Assembly (NCBI GenBank): GCA_002005505.1
Contig: KV908346.1
Location: forward strand, 623,310 to 655,809
Direction of reading: 5' to 3'
DNA length: 32,500 nt
Source of the DNA: Botryococcus braunii
Taxonomy: Eukaryota > Chlorophyta > Trebouxiophyceae
The position numbers and the translations under genes were made by a program. Shown piece by piece: positions 12,349-28,770 of the stretch. The number at the start of each line of letters is the position of its first letter. Within the stretch, counting starts at the first letter, position 1. Under the pieces are notes generated by a model that was not told where the DNA came from, ran no database searches, and worked only from the letters and a program-made list of their open reading frames with translations.

Positions 12349-15300
12349 CTGCGGGAGAGTGCAAGGTACGCCTGCTACCCGCCAGCACCTGTTTAAAACC
12401 AAAACCGTCAATTGCTGTCATTCATCCGTTGCTTTGGTGGGGGAACTTTGTGCAGGTTGAAGTGGATGAGCGGAGCTCCTTTCTTGGGTACCTTTGATGC
12501 GGCTCCCCTCAACAATGGTACTGGTTTTGTACGGGTTGTCAATGGCCGCCTGAGTCTGAACTGTAAGAGGTGTGTTCCTGGGTCATGAGATCATTTGTGT
12601 GGAAAAGAATCGGTGTCCAATATGACCAGTTAGAAAGGTTGTTGATCTCCCCCTCATCATACTGGGGTCAGCGTGTCTCTCAGGATGCTTCTTGAGTGAC
12701 AGGACTGATCAGTAAGAGTGCAGTCAGGCACAATTGACTGGTCTGTGTTTTGCAGTGCATCCTATGTTGGCTGCAACACCTGGGACCTTATGGACAAGGC
12801 ACGGTATCCTGAGTTCCATGAGGAAATTATGAACCGTCTTGATAGCATGGTCAAGGTGCGCACTACACCACCATGATTAACCGTAATTGCCTCTCTAGAG
12901 CTGTAGTTCCGTTTTCACACACAATTAAGTTTTCAGCAGTTGCCATCTTCTGCTTCCCAGGGATTTAATTGATTTGCATGAATTGACTGTGGGCAAGTAA
13001 TTGCTGAGTGATTCTGTTACAGGCTCTGGTCCCCTCCTTATGTTTGGCTACATACCAAGTGTCCTCAAGTGGTCAATTAGACCGGAGCATCTGACAAAGC
13101 ATATGGGGCGATGTAGGTTGGGATGCACGTGGGTCGTATCTGGGGCTTCTCCCTGGGCTCTGGCACAGGCGTGGGGCCTATGGGCCAGACTGTCATGGAC
13201 AAGACCCAGATTTTGGAGACTGCACCTGGTGTGGGCGCTGATGCAGTTACTGTATTATGATTATCTGTCCACCTACTGTTGTCTGACCTGTTACCTGCCA
13301 GGAACAGTATCCACGTTGCTGTATCCAGTTTGCTGCAAATGTAGACCAGAGACTGAACCGGAAGCATAATAAGCCTGGGACCTCCGCTGCCCCTGTGCTG
13401 TGCTGATCCCAACTTTGAGAATGGTGACACAGGGACAATGAGATGATTGGACTTTGGATCCTTCATCTTATACATGTTCATGTCAGGTACATGTAGGGGA
13501 GGCTTTGATTTTGACGCATGCATTGCTTGGCAAACAGGTCAATACAACGAGGAGGTGTGGAAGGCTCTGGACTGGGTGCTGGACGAGGCTGGCAAGCGCG
13601 ATGTTCGTCTCATTATTCCTGTTGAGGTGGTCCCCAGTCACCTTCTTCGTTGCTACCTTGTCCAAAAGGGCATGGAATGAAATGTGCATGTGATTTTATT
13701 GCTGCATGGGCCAGAGTGGTGCCAACAGCATCTTGCAAGAGCATGTACTCTTGCTCCAGTGTTGACCGAGAGTTCTGTTGGCGCATCATTGGCTTGAGTA
13801 TTCATTCCATTCCCGTTCTCCACTCAGGATGAAGGTTCTTGTGTGCATCCCGTAGACGCTGGGTGCGTCCCTGCTCAAGTTGCTACATACAGAAAAGCAA
13901 CTGTCCCTGCTCAAATCTCTGCCAGCAGTGTACGTGAGTCATGACTAACAGCAAGCTGGTGATGTGCTGAAACATGGTTGGGTTGTTCTTTGGGCCAGGA
14001 CTATTGGCTGTCAATTGACCGCTTTGTAAACTGGAGTAGCACTGCTGTGGGTAAAAATGATTTCTACACAGATTGGCAAGCACGTCAAATGTATAAGGCG
14101 CACCTCCTCGCATTCACTTCCCGGGTCAATTCTATCAATGGCAAGACCTACAGGCATGAACCACTTCCCCCTTCGTGGCAGACGTGTTATGTTGAGAATG
14201 ACAGAGGTTAAGCATGATGCCAGGCTGGGGCGATTGTGTGGATGTTATGGGCACTCGTGTTGCACCAGATCTGCCCAAGAGCATGCGGGAAACAGTGGGT
14301 CATGCATGAAAGTCATTGAATGTGGCTCTCATCATGTTCTTTCTATTTATCTATCTCGCGAGCCACATGCATTTTGTGAAGGATTCTTATGTGTTGTTTG
14401 CTGTGGCCAGGGACGATCCTACCATCTACGCTTGGAACTTGATTAACGAGCCTCGATGGTATGCCCCAGCACATCCAGCACATCTGTTGTTTGTAAGTTT
14501 GACAGGTTCCTTTGTATGGACTGACTTGTCAGTTCCTCTCCTGCAAATCCTCAACGAACTAGAGGTTTTCAGGCGAAAGGGCCCTCAATGGATTCAGACG
14601 ATACACAAGCCTATTTGCACACAAACAGTCCTATAGAGTGCCCAGGAGACTACCAAGGCGCACATCGTGTTAATAACACAGTCAGATGGTCTGATCTTTT
14701 GGTGTGGGATGCAGTACTGGATGCGGTTATCAGCTGCAGGCTTGGATTGAGGAGATGGCCTTGTACCTCAAAGCCATTGACCCAAATCATATTGTCAGCA
14801 TCGGCGCAGAGGGTTTCTACTCCACAACCTGTGATCGGTGTGTCTCGTCCTTGCCCTAAGCCAATCACTCCCCATGGGGATGCATTGACGTTGGATTGAG
14901 CTAATCTCAACATGCCAGCCCCTCTCCCCTCCCCCATGCCACTTCCCCTCCCCTCCCCTGTCCAGTATCGGCAGAACCCTTCTCGCTCCAGGTTATCTGC
15001 TGTCCTTTGCCATAAGATCACCCTTCTGTTCACAGTTGCTCTTTAAGACTCTGTCACCTTTTGAGCCATGGCATGCTTTGGGTTGTGGCAGGGTTTACCT
15101 CAACCCTGGAGCTGGGAAGCGGCGGACCGGCATTGACAGTTCCCCCTGGGCTGCCCAGGAGGGGCAGGACTTCTTGGCCAACGCCATTGTGCCCTCTGTT
15201 GACCTGGCCACTTCCCATGTCTGGGCTGACAACTGTACGCCCAGCTGTTCTTCCAAATGGATGCAGACATCTATGACACACATTCATGCTCGTGAAACTT

Positions 15301-17257
15301 TATACCACGATGTTTGCTCTACCTCTCACACACCCCGGCCACAGCATTGGGTCTGTCATAGGAATTACTCATTTTTCATACAGTGAAGTTCCCTCCCTTA
15401 CATGCAAGTTAGCAGCTCTGTGTTTGCCACCGGAAGCCATCTCACCTCTTGAATCCATCCTGTGGCTGCAATTATTGCTCGTCAGACTTGAGGAAAGTAG
15501 TTATGTGCCAGCACTATGCTTAGGAATAAGTTTCGGCTCTCCCAAGCTGTCATGGAGCAGGTCATGGAACGGTCTTTTTAAGTTAATGCACATTTGCAAG
15601 AGATGTGAGTGGTGGAGCTGCAGGGCTGGGCTATGCGGACTACACTACAAATCGGTGGAACGACAACTTTGACTACACTTATGGGGACGACCTCTGGAAG
15701 GAAAAGTTGGACTATACACGGCGCTGGTTGATTGCTCACATTGAAGACGCTCAGAAACTGGGCAAACCTCTGATTTTGGAGGAGTTTGGAAAGGCCGTTT
15801 CCGCAGCCAAGGTTTTCAGTGGCTTAGTGCAACACGCCCCCGAAGAGGGTAAGTTGCTTATTCGCTTGGCCAAGAGTTTGTCATGTTTTCCATGGAAGGT
15901 TGAAGCTTCCAGTCCCCATCAATGATGTTGTATGAATTTTCACTGGCACCCTTCCAAGCCCAAGGAGCGTTCTCACAGGGATGTGCCTTGAGGACTGGTT
16001 GGCCCTCACCCAAAAGTATAGCCTTATTGCTATCAACCAATTGCCTGATGGTGTGCCCCATTACATGTTCAAGGCAGGACATGTGCTTGAAATTTGAGTT
16101 AATATAATACTTTGTTGGGGCATGAGCAGGCGAGACAATGGAGAAAACACACTTCATCCGTGATCTCCTCTTCCAGCAGGTGTACGAACTTATGAGCAAG
16201 AGTGCCCTCAACAATGGGGCCGCGCAGGGCTCCAACTTTTGGAACCTCTACAGCTCTGGGGTGTGTTGCTTACTCAACAACATGAATCCACCTGTGTGAC
16301 CGATGGCCTTGTTCAAAGAATAGACTAATAGTGTGTCATTGTCACAACATTGTTGAACAGACTAGCTTACAAGCCGGCTGAGTCGGCTGTTGTACGGATA
16401 AGTTTTTAGCGTAGGCTTGACGTTGGTTTTTTGTGATCGCCATGGCCTCCAGAAGGACTGTCCGACAGTATTGGTTCAATCAAGTTGGAGCAGGATTGCA
16501 CCTGTAGGGCTGGATGTCAAGCTAGGGGTAGCTCAATCAGAGCTCATGGCTTGTTTAAGAGACAAAGTTGGCAACCACAAAGCTCTGTAAGTACTGAGTG
16601 TCGCATGTCTGGATGCAGGTAGCACAGGATGACCCTTTTCAGGTCACCCTGGATGACAGCTCCACCATGGGGATCATTGCTGCACACGTACGACCCTGAT
16701 TTGGTCTTTCCTCTCCTTTCGTCAAAGATCAGTGTCTTTCAAACGGAAACTATCCGTAGTTGTGAAGGGTTCTGAGTTGAAGGTCCCTAAACAAGACTGT
16801 AGAGCACACACGCTTGCCACCCTGAACCATGCGGGCAGACGGTTTTTAGGAACCCTCAGGCTACTTCCTCCCAACTACTTTGCAGGATGGCTGCATTCCT
16901 TTTATGACATTGGACTATATTGAAGTGCATGACCTAGATTACTCAATGTTGCACATGACTTATCATGATGACTGGATGTCCTGTCAGCCAACTGCAATGA
17001 GTTCAACCCGATCCCGGCCATTCAAACACGCTTGTTCAGAAAACACATTGTCGATTTTCTCCAGCTTTTCCAATGGGAACAGTGTCAGAGCGAGGCCCCA
17101 TTTCAATGCAGAGCCCTGTTGCAGTAAATGCTGCAATTGTTTTATGTTGCACTGGAAATGAGGACTTTGGTGTGCTCAGCCATCAGCACTCCTAACTTTG
17201 TGTTGTTTTGTGCAGATGAAAAACATCAGTCAAGTGGTGGGGCAAGACGTCTGCTAA
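1760..17257 (+). CDS. Secreted two-domain GH5 beta-mannanase-like glycoside hydrolase, 32 exons
   Basis: Predicted to cleave a beta-1,4-linked polysaccharide outside the cell or in the wall; mannan is the best guess. Exons by splice site and phase: 1760-1901, 2448-2680, 3488-3629, 4079-4175, 4635-4690, 4986-5112, 5273-5472, 5633-5831, 6153-6242, 6669-6765, 7213-7389, 8161-8344, 8613-8793, 9306-9530, 9901-10108, 10353-10572, 11111-11226, 11451-11780, 11979-12148, 12456-12569, 12756-12855, 13117-13228, 13538-13626, 13999-14153, 14411-14458, 14629-14668, 14734-14837, 15092-15234, 15624-15848, 16130-16260, 16619-16687, 17216-17257 (TAA). The sum is 4,566 nt, about 1,521 residues, with no stop and matching phases throughout. 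Order: signal peptide, GH5 (about 88-515), unassigned modules and linker (520-1085), GH5 (about 1095-1521). Many N-x-S/T sequons fit secretion. Least certain are the boundaries of exons 11, 12, 16 and 26; exon 12 could start at 8146. No second signal peptide separates the halves, so one protein is more likely than two genes. Confidence 0.85.
2561..7365 (+). other. GH5 catalytic module 1
   Basis: This is a complete (beta/alpha)8 GH5 module with the pattern of endo-beta-1,4-mannanases. In order it shows FYFSGANANYL, VLRIWAFSDG, a GLDFVLDQA helix, ANYW followed by YGG, and YKDDPTIFSYNLMNEPR with the acid/base Glu codon at 5310-5312. Next come the His-x-Tyr motif MHVYVDQWL (His at 5761-5763, Tyr at 5767-5769) and LEEFG with the probable nucleophile Glu at 6217-6219. 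The late FWDL motif is in exon 10. All residues expected for a working GH5 site are present. The family call is established knowledge; the mannan substrate is inferred from motif similarity. Confidence 0.85.
8161..9530 (+). other. Interdomain module A, unassigned beta-rich region
   Basis: Exons 12-14 encode about 195 residues between the first GH5 domain and the proline-rich linker. The first part is Cys- and Trp-rich. The second contains IEVLVLGNITNTGSQPVNLK, then alternating hydrophobic strands and several N-glycosylation sequons (NIT, NFT, NIS). The NTG-plus-PV strand pattern is what is often seen in Ig-like carbohydrate-binding modules, and the position beside a GH5 fits. I cannot place it in a named CBM family. 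The phase links 8344 to 8613, 8793 to 9306 and 9530 to 9901 are all consistent. Confidence 0.6.
9901..10540 (+). other. Proline/serine/threonine-rich linker
   Basis: Exon 15 contains a run of seven prolines followed by a short Cys/Trp stretch and a Thr/Pro/Ala segment ending TPPTTVPVQ. Exon 16 continues with Ser/Thr/Ala/Pro-rich sequence (STSSAPASNAPASG). This is a typical flexible, probably O-glycosylated, linker of a modular extracellular enzyme or algal wall glycoprotein. It separates modules A and B. The junction from 10108 to 10353 is phase 0 on both sides. Confidence 0.75.
10541..12530 (+). other. Interdomain module B, unassigned beta-rich region
   Basis: Exons 16 (end) to 20 encode about 230 residues of alternating hydrophobic/polar beta-strand-like sequence. 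Examples are QVDVMVTMKYM, FMMVKGVVDFPDD, YEVSLPPNTTSDTLSIELC and RKYLLVLDGDVGFPYGGY. Tandem Ig-like or jelly-roll folds are plausible, in a binding or adhesion role beside the second GH5. I do not recognise the family. The 10572 to 11111 junction is the phase-consistent choice; another donor exists at 10583, and a small extra exon cannot be ruled out. Confidence 0.5.
12268..12347. repeat. (GT)40 microsatellite in intron 19 of the GH5 gene
   Basis: This is a pure TG/GT run of about 80 bp inside the intron between the exons ending at 12148 and starting at 12456. It is the only long microsatellite in the 15.5-kb GH5 gene. Confidence 0.98.
12456..17257 (+). other. GH5 catalytic module 2
   Basis: This is a second full GH5 module. 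It shows YVGCNTWDLMD, VGRIWGFSLGSG (where module 1 has RIWAFSDG), ALDWVLDEAGKR and YRDDPTIYAWNLINEPR with the acid/base Glu codon at 14448-14450. LQAWIEEMALYLKAIDPNH follows, then His-x-Trp in SHVWADNWL (His at 15216-15218, Trp at 15222-15224), LEEFG with the nucleophile Glu at 15782-15784, and GSNFWNLYS. Both carboxylates are kept, so activity is likely, but the aromatic residue after the active-site His is Trp, not Tyr. The C-terminus ends a few residues after the last barrel helix, with no anchor. Confidence 0.85.
14154..14410 (+). other. Probable GC-AG intron
   Basis: The upstream exon ends CCTACAG at 14153 and the intron begins GCATGA. The intron ends GGCCAG at 14410. Phase 2 is kept and the joined protein reads KTYR then DDPTIYAWN, which matches YK then DDPTIFSYN in module 1. 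No GT donor in the right phase lies close by, so a non-canonical GC donor is the simplest reading. Confidence 0.7.
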
Positions 17258-17359
17258 GGACTGGCTTCACGTGTGAGATGCAAAGCTGAAGGATCAATGC
17301 CCTGCACCACTCCCAGACATGCTGTGTTGATGGCCCACATGAAACTCTGCTTCTACTGC

Positions 17360-17364
17360 TGTAA
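17360..17364 (+). terminator. Candidate TGTAA poly(A) signal of the GH5 gene
   Basis: The first TGTAA after the TAA stop at 17257 lies 103 bp downstream. TGTAA is the usual polyadenylation signal of chlorophyte algae. The pentamer also occurs by chance elsewhere, for example inside the exon ending at 12569, so the assignment is weak. Confidence 0.35.
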
Positions 17365-19466
17365 TGTTTTGATGTGTTTCTGGGAAATGCTTAGGTCATT
17401 TTCCTAGCATTGAGCTGTTGGGAACTTGGGACTGTCGAGGCTACACCCTGATGCTGTGTTTCCCAATGCAATCTCACACCTTCGCAGCTGGGTGAAGCCC
17501 AATCCACAGGATGCCCAGGGGAGGTGTGCTTGTCATCAATACGCAGCCATGACTCTACACCGAGGCCTTGGACGTCCGCTCATCATGGTTTGTACTTGAG
17601 GAGGATGAGCTAATGAACCATTCAAGGTACCTTTGATGGGAGAGGCTCACTTCAATCAGTGGGCTCTTTAAACACCACAAGGTTTCTTGGAATCCATTTT
17701 AATTCTGCGGGGAGCTCGACCTTTCACCCTGAAAGGCCCTCCCTTGAATCGATTCTTGAGTCCTTTCCAGGCAACAGCCAGGACACTCGCCCTTGTTATC
17801 CCCACCTCATCTGGACAATAGAAAGCAACCTTCTGATATTTCAACCATGGGGAAGCTGGGCCTCCATGAGCCTTGATCATCTCACTTCTGCTGGCTGTCA
17901 GTTATTCGCAACGGCTTGACATGTATGTGCATACTGTTTACCAGCTGACCAACCTCCTGTGTTGATATATGTACGTCAATGTCTGGCGTGCCATGTCTGA
18001 TGGAGGAGCATTGGCAAGTTTGTGAGATTCTGGGGCTTTAAAAAGGGAATTAGGTGAGTTGCAATATTTATACGATTCGTGACCTAGATGGGATGGTGGT
18101 TCTAGAGGTAGATGGGGAGTTCCATCTTAGCTACTGTTTTAGGGTACCTATGTGACACTTCCGTTGTCACGCTCTACTAAAAGGTGTCATAGTGTGGAGT
18201 GTTGGCTTGTTCGGCGAGGCATGAAGTGAATTTGTCTCTTCTGAGAGCAGGTCTCTCTCTGTGCTTTCCGTTGCCGGTCAGCTGCATGTGTGTTTGCTAA
18301 TTAATTTGCACCCCACTCTTAGAGTGTTCCCTTAAGAGCAATACAAATATGAAGAAAGGCCCCCAGCTGTCCTTGCAGCAATATACAGGACACAAAGTTA
18401 AAAGGGCCACGTGGAGAGTCACACTTACGCTCCAAATTGCATTGGGGCGAAGTAGTATAAGATGTGAGCGGAAACCAGGCTGGCAGTATTGTGCAGAGCT
18501 CTGGATTTGGGGTCGTCTAAATTGGACGATGCTTCAAGTAGCAGCACTTGAAGTTGGAGGTTGATTCCATATGCAGTTTTGCATGCATACATTGCGGCTG
18601 CCATCGAAGTGGGTGTGTGTGATCTGCATGTTCGAGGTGGCAGCTGAGCATTGCATTCGGGTGCATTGTTCTGAGCTTGGATTTGCGACAAGCCTCAAGT
18701 ACTTTGCTTTGCGGGTTCAGATTGGTTTTGGTTCATATTTTTTTATAACGAGGGTGCAGCGTATGACAACGAAGGTCCACTGAAGAGGGCATGAGACGTT
18801 ACAAGAACCACTGTGCTGCTTTTCACCCCAACTCTCCCAGCTCATGTCGAGCTGACCTGATAGGCCAAAGCAGCCTGAATCATGTGCGACGGCGAGTGTT
18901 GAAGGTGAACAGGTTGGCGCTTGTGCAGCATGGTTCATGTGAAGAATGCCCACAGCCGTGATCACGCTCTTAAGGCTTGGATTATAGTCTAGGATTCAGT
19001 CGGCCGCAAGGGCGATATGGAGTTTTGGTAGGTTGGACTAAAAACCAAGCGTCCTGAATGTGTGCGCTGGCAAAGCACAACCCAGTTAGGATTATTCGGA
19101 AGCGATAAGATGAAAGGGGGAGCGTTGAGATGAAAGGCGTCGCGAGTGAAAGAGTGTAAATTATTCCCGGGAAATCGTATGTAAGATGGCATGGGTGACA
19201 ACCACGTGCTGCAGCTCCGCTTTTGCTATTGTTACCCACCAACAGTTTAAACCCACATGTCCTGCCAGTGAAGGAGAAATTGAGAAAATAGCCACAGTTT
19301 TCCTCTAGACACATATCCTGTCCCTGTGGCTGGACCAATTTAACAGGACTCCCCTACACAAAACAGACTCGTCCGCTACAACCCTTTGTAAGGAAGGGAG
19401 GTGATCCCAGAGGGCTGTTGTGTTCCAACGGACAAGAATCGGCGAACAAGAGTCGCGGACAAACAA

Positions 19467-19483
19467 ACACACACACACACACA

Positions 19484-19569
<86 letters not shown>
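19467..19569. repeat. (CA)n microsatellite
   Basis: About 100 bp of CA dinucleotides with two single-base interruptions (extra C near 19491 and 19541). The interruptions split it into three pure blocks, suggesting an older, slowly decaying tract. Confidence 0.97.
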
Positions 19570-19572
<3 letters not shown>

Positions 19573-20030
19573 GCACGGCTCGCACGCACGCGCGCATGCA
19601 TGCACCCTCATTCCAGCCTCCAAAACCATTTAAACCCTAACCCTCTAAAAGGTCCAGAATCTCTCAATAACGCATCCCTCAAGCCGGCCAAGAAGCAACA
19701 ACCCCGTATACCCCCACCCGCACAACAAATTGCCCATCTTCGTGTCATACCCTTGCTCTCTCTAAAGAGGTGTTCCCTTCGTACGATTGCGGCAGACCTC
19801 AAAATGATGTCAAAAGTCAAAGCTTGAATGCAAATTCCGGAGAACAGATGCAGCTCCAGTTCATTCTTGCTTGGGCCCCCCTTGTCTGCGACTAACCTTC
19901 AACCATGGACCCTTACACCGTCCTTCCTTTTCTGACGCCGGGGCAAGCGCAGACTTGCTGGGGGACTTGCACACAGAAGGGCTTATGTGCCAAACCATGG
20001 AATGCTAGGGACCTCAAACCACGCTGCCCC

Positions 20031-20160
20031 TGACCAGCCCTGGGGAGCTGAAATGTTTGCTCTACCATTAACATGTGACCAGCCCTGGGGAGCTGGAAAT
20101 CTTTGATCTGCTGTGCACATATGACCAGCCCTGGGGAGCTGGAAATCTCCGACCAGTCCT
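20031..20160. repeat. 45/46-bp minisatellite next to the SLX9-like stop codon
   Basis: TGACCAGCCCTGGGGAGCTG starts at 20031, 20076 and 20122, spaced 45 and 46 bp. A decayed partial copy (GACCAGTCCTACGACGCTGG) follows from about 20151. The array runs to within about 20 bp of the stop codon (complement of 20177-20179), so it should be in the 3' UTR of that gene. Confidence 0.9.
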
Positions 20161-20176
20161 ACGACGCTGGGAGCTC

Positions 20177-22406
<2,230 letters not shown>

Positions 22407-23847
22407 CTTAAGAGGAAGCAGCACTGCTGCTGACCTCAGGCAACCTGCTCCTGCCTGTACGTCCTCGCGATCGGCGTCAATGTCCTGCAACATCTGTCCT
22501 GCAATGCCGGGAGATACCCATTGGACAAAAATCTGGCAATACGGAACTGAACCCTACAAAGGAGCATGGTAGCTCATATGCTATAACGTCGCGGTCTTGA
22601 ATCGTAGAAAAAATTGTCTCATATAGCCGAAGCCAATTCACCAGCATGCCGTGCTCTGGGATAGCACACTACTGGAATGCCCGGGCTGCCCTTCGCAGCG
22701 AGCGGCAAGTGCAATCTACATCAGCCTCAGCGGTGGATGTTAATCGACGACACAAAAGTCTGCATCCTCGGTCCTTTGGTTTGAGGTACGCTGCCATGTA
22801 TCGGAGTACGTTCCTTGTTGTGAGCCTCCGATCCGGAAGTACTTAACAATGGGACACCGGCGTCGGAGATTAATTTATGCGTTAGCTGTGGTATAGAGAC
22901 CCTCTGTTTATTGAAGACATGAAAATGAAAATTCAGGGATGATTTGGGGTGAAAGCCCCAAATTTCTGTCTTCCGCTGGGTACCCTAATTCCCGTGTAGT
23001 CCGAACGCAACCAGATCTAGCAGCCGTTGATACTACTGTAGACATTGGATTGGAGATATGGTTCTTTTTAACATCTTCAAGGGTCATACATAGGGCCATC
23101 CTCATCGAGTTGCGGGTCTTCAACACGAGGATTTTGTACAAATATATTAGTGGGGGAGCGGGGGAGCCGCAACAGGCTAACGATTCTCCAACTTCAAAAG
23201 AATTGCAAAAAAAAAGTTTTCACGACTTACGGTTACATTAAGGATATGCAGTACTTCCCCGCGTTTGGGGAAAGCCATCCAGGTCACCCAGATGGTCCCT
23301 CCAGTTCAGATAATCCATACGATTACGTTCTCCTCACCAAGGTCAGCAATCGTGAGAGAAATGTAGGACTCAAAATGGCGCCATTGGTGCGCACGGAGCG
23401 CTGCTGTTTCGGCAACTACTTCTCAAGAGATGACTTCGCAGCCACTTTGTTTCATACCTTCGCTGGGTCTGGGGCGTCTTGGCATGTACTCAGTCACTAC
23501 ATAGGTTGTTGAAGTCCATTAAATCGCAACAAAAAACTCGGAAAAAATTTGCATATCATCAACCCTGATAATGAACAGGGTTGGGACCTATTTTCTAGTT
23601 GCCCGAATGCATCTTTGCACTGCCCTCAGTGTCGTAGCTTTGCTCTTGATCAGCGCCGCAACTCTGTATTACCTCAATAATGTGTGTGCCCCTCCCTAGG
23701 CACGTCTGTGCCTCTCTCAAGTCATGCCTTTGCACTGCCTCTCTCATGTTTGAATGCCTTCTCTAAGCAGAAGCCATGGCTCTCCCACTCATCTTTTTCT
23801 AGGCGGCCAGAGGATGCCAGACACTCACTTCCTCCGCGCACAAACAA

Positions 23848-23848
<1 letters not shown>
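22407..23848. other. Intergenic region, no gene recognised
   Basis: The missing 5' exon of the SLX9-like gene (minus strand) and the 5' exons of the methyltransferase-like gene (plus strand) should lie here or nearby. No exon can be assigned with confidence. An ATG at 23394 in the context AAAATGGCG opens a 40-codon frame and is followed after four codons by a GTGCGC donor-like site, which makes it a weak candidate for a first exon. Confidence 0.4.
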
Positions 23849-24538
<690 letters not shown>

Positions 24539-24746
24539 AGTGTGCGCGCCCGCGTGCACGCGCCTGGGGGGCGGGGCGTTGGAGCATGCCTACATGATCG
24601 TGAGCGGGTGTGTGCGCATTGTGTGGCGGGTGTGCTTCAACAATAGGAACCTGTTGAAATGTCCACGGACTGGGGCTGGTTAGTTAGAGCAGTGCGGCGG
24701 GGGATGCAGGCATGCAGGCAGGCATGGAGGCCTGTTGCCTATCCAG

Positions 24747-28770
<4,024 letters not shown>

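Larger units (their letters stand above)
17258..20030. other. 3' UTR and intergenic spacer, no gene recognised
   Basis: This lies between the GH5 gene (plus strand) and the SLX9-like gene (minus strand), which converge. Open frames are short, lack motifs and do not chain into a spliced model. A (CA)n tract sits at 19467-19569. The 3' UTR of the GH5 gene should fill the start. A minus-strand TGTAA (TTACA at 19913-19917 on this strand) is a possible end signal for the SLX9-like transcript. Confidence 0.5.

Noticed and set aside
16884..17161. Additional coding exon with an acceptor at 16883
   Set aside because: The frame has no matching donor into the last exon. The direct junction 16687 to 17216 keeps phase 0 and gives a natural C-terminus (MKNISQVVGQDVC).
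19632..19655. Telomere-like AAACCCTAACCC
   Set aside because: Only about one and a half units, within unique sequence; not a telomere or clear interstitial array.
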